Source: Thermoplasmata archaeon
Lineage (GTDB): Archaea; Thermoplasmatota; Thermoplasmata; RBG-16-68-12
Reading direction: 5' to 3'
Length of the DNA: 8,300 bases
NCBI GenBank assembly: GCA_013329855.1
Contig: DUJI01000237.1
Coordinates: 1 to 8,300 of the forward strand
Shown here: positions 5,765-8,300 of the stretch, in pieces
Layout: each line of letters starts with the position of its first letter
Position numbering within the stretch: position 1 is the stretch's first letter
The notes under the pieces: generated by a model
Database searches by the model: none
What the model was told of the DNA's origin: nothing
Seen by the model: only the letters and a program-made list of their open reading frames with translations
Program-made: the position numbers and the translations under genes

Positions 5765-6046
5765 ATGACCGCCTTCCCCGACGAGGTCCTCACGCGGACG
5801 AAGAAGGGCGAGATTGAGGTCCGCTGCCTGATCGACCGCGGGCGCTACGTGCGGTACCACTACCTCGACCCCGACACGGGCGAGCCCATGGAGGGCGGCA
5901 AGGTGAAGCTCGTGCTCCTCTCCGGGGAAGGGAAGACGGAGGAGTTCTTCGTCATCCCGACGAAATCCCACCGGGATCTGCTCATTCCTGCGGCCGAGAA
6001 GGGGCCGCGGAAGATCTGGGATGGCCAGCAGGCCGTCGACCTGTGA
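5765..6046 (+). CDS. Hypothetical 93-residue beta-rich protein
   Basis: The function is not recognised. The ATG at 5765 gives MTAFPDEVLTRTKKGEIEVRC. The sequence suggests four or five strands: GEIEVRCLID (15-24), YVRYHYLD (28-35), KVKLVLLSG (46-54) and EEFFVIPT (59-66), followed by a short SHRDLLIPA segment and a polar tail ending VDL. No cysteine pair, signal peptide or membrane segment is present; Cys21 is the only cysteine. Its reading frame has normal codon use for the window, and a minus-strand frame across the same bases has a random-looking product. It is convergent with the malate dehydrogenase gene, with only 15 bases between stop codons. The 17-codon frame that ends in an ATGA overlap with this start probably lies too close to the promoter to be transcribed whole. 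Confidence 0.65.
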   Translation: MTAFPDEVLTRTKKGEIEVRCLIDRGRYVRYHYLDPDTGEPMEGGKVKLVLLSGEGKTEEFFVIPTKSHRDLLIPAAEKGPRKIWDGQQAVDL

Positions 6047-6061
6047 CGTCCCGCCCAGGTC
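6038..6061. terminator. Inverted repeat between convergent genes
   Basis: GACCTG (6038-6043) and CAGGTC (6056-6061) form a 6-base-pair stem with a 12-base loop that contains the plus-strand TGA and abuts the minus-strand stop at 6062-6064. The position, between convergent stop codons, suits a bidirectional terminator, yet there is no T tract on either strand, so chance is a real possibility. Confidence 0.25.
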
Positions 6062-7027
6062 TCAGGGCGCGGCGGACTTCACGAGTTGGTCCAGGGTGGT
6101 GTGGCGCACCGCGAGCCCGAGGACCACGGACGCATCTTCCGCGAACTCGCCCAGATCGCGGGCGGCGGCCTGCAGGGCGGTCCGCTCCTCCGGCGCGAGC
6201 TCCCACTCCTCCACGCGGAGGAACCGCCCGTTGCTGACGACCACGGGAACGGAGAGGGCGATGTTCCGGATGCCGTACTCGCCCTGGAGGACCACGGACG
6301 CGGGCACGGTGGACAGGGTGCGGGACATGAGGGCGTGGAGGAGACTCTGGGTCGCGCCCGCGGGGCCGAACGCCGTCCCTCCCTTGCCCGCGATGACCTT
6401 GGCGCTGACCCCCTTGAGCTCCTTCAGAATCTTGGCCTGCTCCCCGGGGTCGACGGACACGGGTTGCCCGCGGACCTTGACCCGGCTGAAGAGGGGCACC
6501 GTCCGCTCCCCGTGCTCTCCCAGGACGGTCGCCTCGACCGCCGAAGGGTGGACGCCGAATCGGTCCGCGAGGAGGCACCGGAACCGGACGGAGTCCAGGA
6601 GACCGCCGGAACCGAGGACGCGCTCCCGCGGCAGGCCCGAGGCCTCCCAGGCGATCGTCGTGAGCACGTCCACGGGGTTCGTGAGGACGACCAGGGTGGT
6701 CTGGGGCACGGCCGCGACGATCGCGCGGCTCAGATCCCGGACCAGGGGCGCGTTCGCGTGGAGCAGGTCGAGCCGCGTCATGCCCGGCTTGCGACCCTGC
6801 CCGGCGACCAGGAGGACGACGCTGGCGTCCTTCAGGTCCGCCATCGTCCCGGACCGGACGACCGTGTCGGAGCGCTCCGCGATGCCCGTGCGGATGTCCT
6901 CCGCCTGGGCCCAGGCGAGCTCCTCGACCACGTCGACGAGGACGAGCTCGTCCCAGATCCCGTCGCGCGCGAGCGCGAAGGCGATCTCGCCCCCGAGCTT
7001 GCCCACGCCCACGATGCCCACCTTCAT
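6062..7027 (-). CDS. mdh: Malate dehydrogenase (LDH/MDH family, NAD-type)
   Basis: The enzyme interconverts malate and oxaloacetate with NAD(H) in the cytoplasm. The 321 residues have the Rossmann motif GVGKLGG (7-13) and Asp32 at the end of the second strand, which favours NAD over NADP. Substrate and catalytic residues are all present: Arg79 in GQGRKPGMTR, Arg85, Asn117 in TNPVD, Asp145 and Arg148 in LLDSVRFR, and His172 in LGEHGE. Arg79 occupies the discriminating position (102 in LDH numbering), where Arg selects oxaloacetate and Gln selects pyruvate, so malate dehydrogenase is preferred over the lactate dehydrogenase label that automatic annotation may give. The ATG at 7027 starts MKVGIVGVG; no Shine-Dalgarno site is seen. 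The promoter motif lies 38 bases upstream, between this gene and alaX. Confidence 0.93.
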   Translation of the reverse strand: MKVGIVGVGKLGGEIAFALARDGIWDELVLVDVVEELAWAQAEDIRTGIAERSDTVVRSGTMADLKDASVVLLVAGQGRKPGMTRLDLLHANAPLVRDLSRAIVAAVPQTTLVVLTNPVDVLTTIAWEASGLPRERVLGSGGLLDSVRFRCLLADRFGVHPSAVEATVLGEHGERTVPLFSRVKVRGQPVSVDPGEQAKILKELKGVSAKVIAGKGGTAFGPAGATQSLLHALMSRTLSTVPASVVLQGEYGIRNIALSVPVVVSNGRFLRVEEWELAPEERTALQAAARDLGEFAEDASVVLGLAVRHTTLDQLVKSAAP

Positions 7028-7061
7028 TCCGGATCGCCGGGAAGGACCACGCGGGTGCGGG

Positions 7062-7077
7062 TTGATAAGCTTGGTTG
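7062..7077 (-). promoter_or_regulatory. TATA/BRE-like promoter of mdh
   Basis: The minus strand reads CAACCAAGCTTATCAA, with CTTAT 38 bases before the ATG at 7027. It lies after the alaX stop at 7107, so mdh need not depend on alaX transcription. The predicted leader is about 10-15 bases. Confidence 0.55.
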
Positions 7078-7106
7078 CGTAATTGTCCGGCCGGAACTCA
7101 CTCTCT

Positions 7107-7841
7107 TCAGGGAGGGAGGAGTTCGTACGAGATGCGGTCCGTCTCCTTGCCCTTGGACCGCTTCTCCAGGATGTTCACGCGGCCGATTTCCTTCGTGTTC
7201 TTCAGGTGCGTGCCACCGCAGGGACAGTAGTCCGCGCTGCCGACCTCGATGATCCGCAGGCGGCGGATGCTCTGGGGGATCAGGTCCAGGAGCGCGCGGT
7301 CCTCGACTCGGTTCTGCACGGCCACGCGGTCCTCCTCGAAGATCCGGACGTCCATGGCCGCGTCCACGACGCGGTTGCACTCCCCCTCGATCCGCCTGAG
7401 GTCCTCCGCGGTGAAGTTCGCGGGCTGGAAGTCCACCCGGCTGAAGTCCGCGTGGATTTGGTTGCCCACCGTGCGCGCGGCATAGATCCGGAACACGAGC
7501 CCGGACATGATGTGCTGGGACGTGTGCATCCGCATGTGCTTGTACCGCCGCTCCCAGTCGATCACGCCATGGACGTCGTCCCCTTCGGGCATCCGGTCCA
7601 CGTGGTGCTTCACCACGCCCTTCTCCTTGGTCACGCGGGGGACGTTGGCCTCGCCGCCGGTCCACCGGAGAATGCCGTGGTCGTCCGGCTGGCCGCCCCC
7701 CTCCGCGTAGAACAGGGTCTGGTCCAGGACGACGTAGTCGGGACCGCGCTCCACGACCTTCGCGTCGAACTCCCGGCGATAGCAGGGGTCGGGGTCCTGC
7801 CCCTTCCGTTCCTCCATGTACAGGACGCGCGTGGCGGTCAT
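7107..7841 (-). CDS. alaX: Alanyl-tRNA editing protein AlaX-M type
   Basis: AlaX proteins are free-standing relatives of the AlaRS editing domain; they hydrolyse Ser- (and in some cases Gly-) tRNA(Ala) in trans. The 244 residues fit the medium-length class that keeps part of the N-terminal barrel domain with the EGGGQP signature (47-52). The zinc-binding HxxxH and CxxxH motifs are intact: His106 and His110 in MHTSQHIMSG, Cys208 and His212 in CPCGGTHL; Cys206 lies two residues before the second motif. The sequence also has ADFSRVDF (131-138), common in the family. The ATG at 7841 gives MTATRVLYMEER, and the promoter box 27 bases upstream supports it; a longer in-frame extension from 8120 is composition noise. 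It is divergent from the membrane protein gene at 7926. Confidence 0.94.
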   Translation of the reverse strand: MTATRVLYMEERKGQDPDPCYRREFDAKVVERGPDYVVLDQTLFYAEGGGQPDDHGILRWTGGEANVPRVTKEKGVVKHHVDRMPEGDDVHGVIDWERRYKHMRMHTSQHIMSGLVFRIYAARTVGNQIHADFSRVDFQPANFTAEDLRRIEGECNRVVDAAMDVRIFEEDRVAVQNRVEDRALLDLIPQSIRRLRIIEVGSADYCPCGGTHLKNTKEIGRVNILEKRSKGKETDRISYELLPP

Positions 7842-7864
7842 CCAGGCGGGAGAAGCGGCGCGGG

Positions 7865-7879
7865 CCCATAAAGGGTTCC
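7865..7879 (-). promoter_or_regulatory. TATA-like promoter of alaX
   Basis: The minus strand reads GGAACCCTTTATGGG, with CTTTAT ending 27 bases before the ATG at 7841. No ribosome binding site follows, which fits leaderless translation. It lies in the 84-base gap shared with the divergent gene at 7926. Confidence 0.55.
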
Positions 7880-7891
7880 TGCTCCCAGGGC

Positions 7892-7906
7892 AAGCCTCTA
7901 AGGCGG
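7892..7906 (+). promoter_or_regulatory. TATA-like promoter of the membrane protein gene
   Basis: The plus strand reads AAGCCTCTAAGGCGG, with CTCTA 26 bases before the GTG at 7926, a weaker match to the shared motif. A small hairpin, CCGCA/TGCGG with a TCC loop (7911-7923), lies just before the start codon. Confidence 0.4.
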
Positions 7907-7925
7907 ACCGCCGCATCCTGCGGAC

Positions 7926-8300
7926 GTGGCCCCCGAGCGTCCTGACCTCACGTCCGCGGAGAGACCGCTGATCGTGGACCTCGTCCGCGCCTACGAGGGC
8001 ATCCTGCTCGGCCTCGTCGTCATCCTCCTGGCCCTGCTCGCCTCGCTCGGGACGCTCGGGCCCGCGGAGTTCGCGGCCGTCGTCGTCCTGCCCGCGGTCT
8101 TCATGCTCCTGTTCATGCACCGCGGCTCGCCCCGCGAGGTCTTCCGCGTGCGGGCCACCGGGGCCGTCCTGGGCTGGATCGCCGCGTGGGCCCTCTTCCC
8201 CGTCCTCTTCGTGGCCGCCTACGCGGTGGGGATGCCGCTCGGAGGGGAGTACGCCGCGTTCACGATCCTGGCCATCCTGGACGGCGTCGTGCTCGGCCTC
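7926..8300 (+). CDS. Multi-pass membrane protein, 3' end outside window
   Basis: The 125 visible codons run off the right edge without a stop. An in-frame TAA at 7899-7901 leaves the GTG at 7926 as the likely start (MAPERPDLTSAERPLIVDLVRAYEG). A polar N-terminus of about 22 residues is followed by four hydrophobic stretches: about 25-45, 47-64, 77-102 and 108-125. The first connection is very short, and the loop at 65-76 is positively charged (HRGSPREVFRVR), suggesting it faces the cytoplasm by the positive-inside rule. No signal-peptide cleavage site or known family motif is seen, so the function is unknown; a channel, transporter or membrane anchor are all possible. The strong third-position G/C bias matches the neighbouring genes. 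The start codon and promoter spacing fit leaderless translation. Confidence 0.72.
   Translation, partial: MAPERPDLTSAERPLIVDLVRAYEGILLGLVVILLALLASLGTLGPAEFAAVVVLPAVFMLLFMHRGSPREVFRVRATGAVLGWIAAWALFPVLFVAAYAVGMPLGGEYAAFTILAILDGVVLGL

Noticed and set aside
5715..5768. A 17-codon upstream ORF whose TGA overlaps the ATG at 5765
   Set aside because: If the A/T-rich boxes at 5693-5708 are the promoter, transcription would start at or after this ORF's ATG, so it would not be translated whole. The ATGA overlap is probably chance.
6086..7871. Long plus-strand frames opposite mdh and alaX
   Set aside because: Both are in the codon-aligned antisense register of strongly supported genes and have no recognisable motifs.

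Overview
The window reads as a G+C-rich archaeal chromosome segment carrying housekeeping genes. The strongest evidence is the pair gatD and gatE, the archaea-only amidotransferase that makes Gln-tRNA(Gln). A stand-alone AlaX editing protein, a small DUF504/UPF0248 (MJ1316-like) protein and TATA-type elements at short distances from start codons, with almost no Shine-Dalgarno sites, agree with this. A G+C-rich member of the Thermoplasmatota or a related euryarchaeal group is my guess at lineage; nothing here proves it. I see no insertion sequence, integrase, CRISPR array, tRNA or rRNA.

Layout, left to right. Positions 1-36 (minus) hold the first 12 codons of a DppA-like M55 D-aminopeptidase that runs off the left edge. 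GatE (271-2148), two small unrecognised proteins (2219-2599 and 2657-3130) and GatD (3198-4502) follow, all on the minus strand, so transcription would run gatD, unknown, unknown, gatE, dppA-like. On the plus strand come a glyoxalase/VOC-fold protein (4751-5140), a DUF504 protein (5403-5648) and a 93-residue unknown (5765-6046). The last is convergent with a malate dehydrogenase-type gene (6062-7027, minus), which is followed upstream by AlaX (7107-7841, minus). Divergent from AlaX, a multi-pass membrane protein starts at 7926 and leaves the right edge.

The genes do not form one pathway. GatD and GatE are two halves of one enzyme: GatD releases ammonia from an amide donor and GatE uses it to convert Glu-tRNA(Gln) to Gln-tRNA(Gln). 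AlaX clears mischarged tRNA(Ala), so three genes serve translation fidelity or tRNA charging. The rest are metabolic or unknown. Most genes, including same-strand neighbours, carry their own upstream motif resembling AAG-N2/3-CTTAT about 24-40 bases before the start codon. This suggests mostly single-gene transcription with very short or absent leaders.

No new multi-gene system is evident. The points most worth a second look are the repeated promoter motif, the two unknown genes lodged between gatD and gatE, active-site changes in the VOC and DUF504 proteins, and the lysine-codon/pyrimidine-rich tract between gatE and the dppA-like gene.
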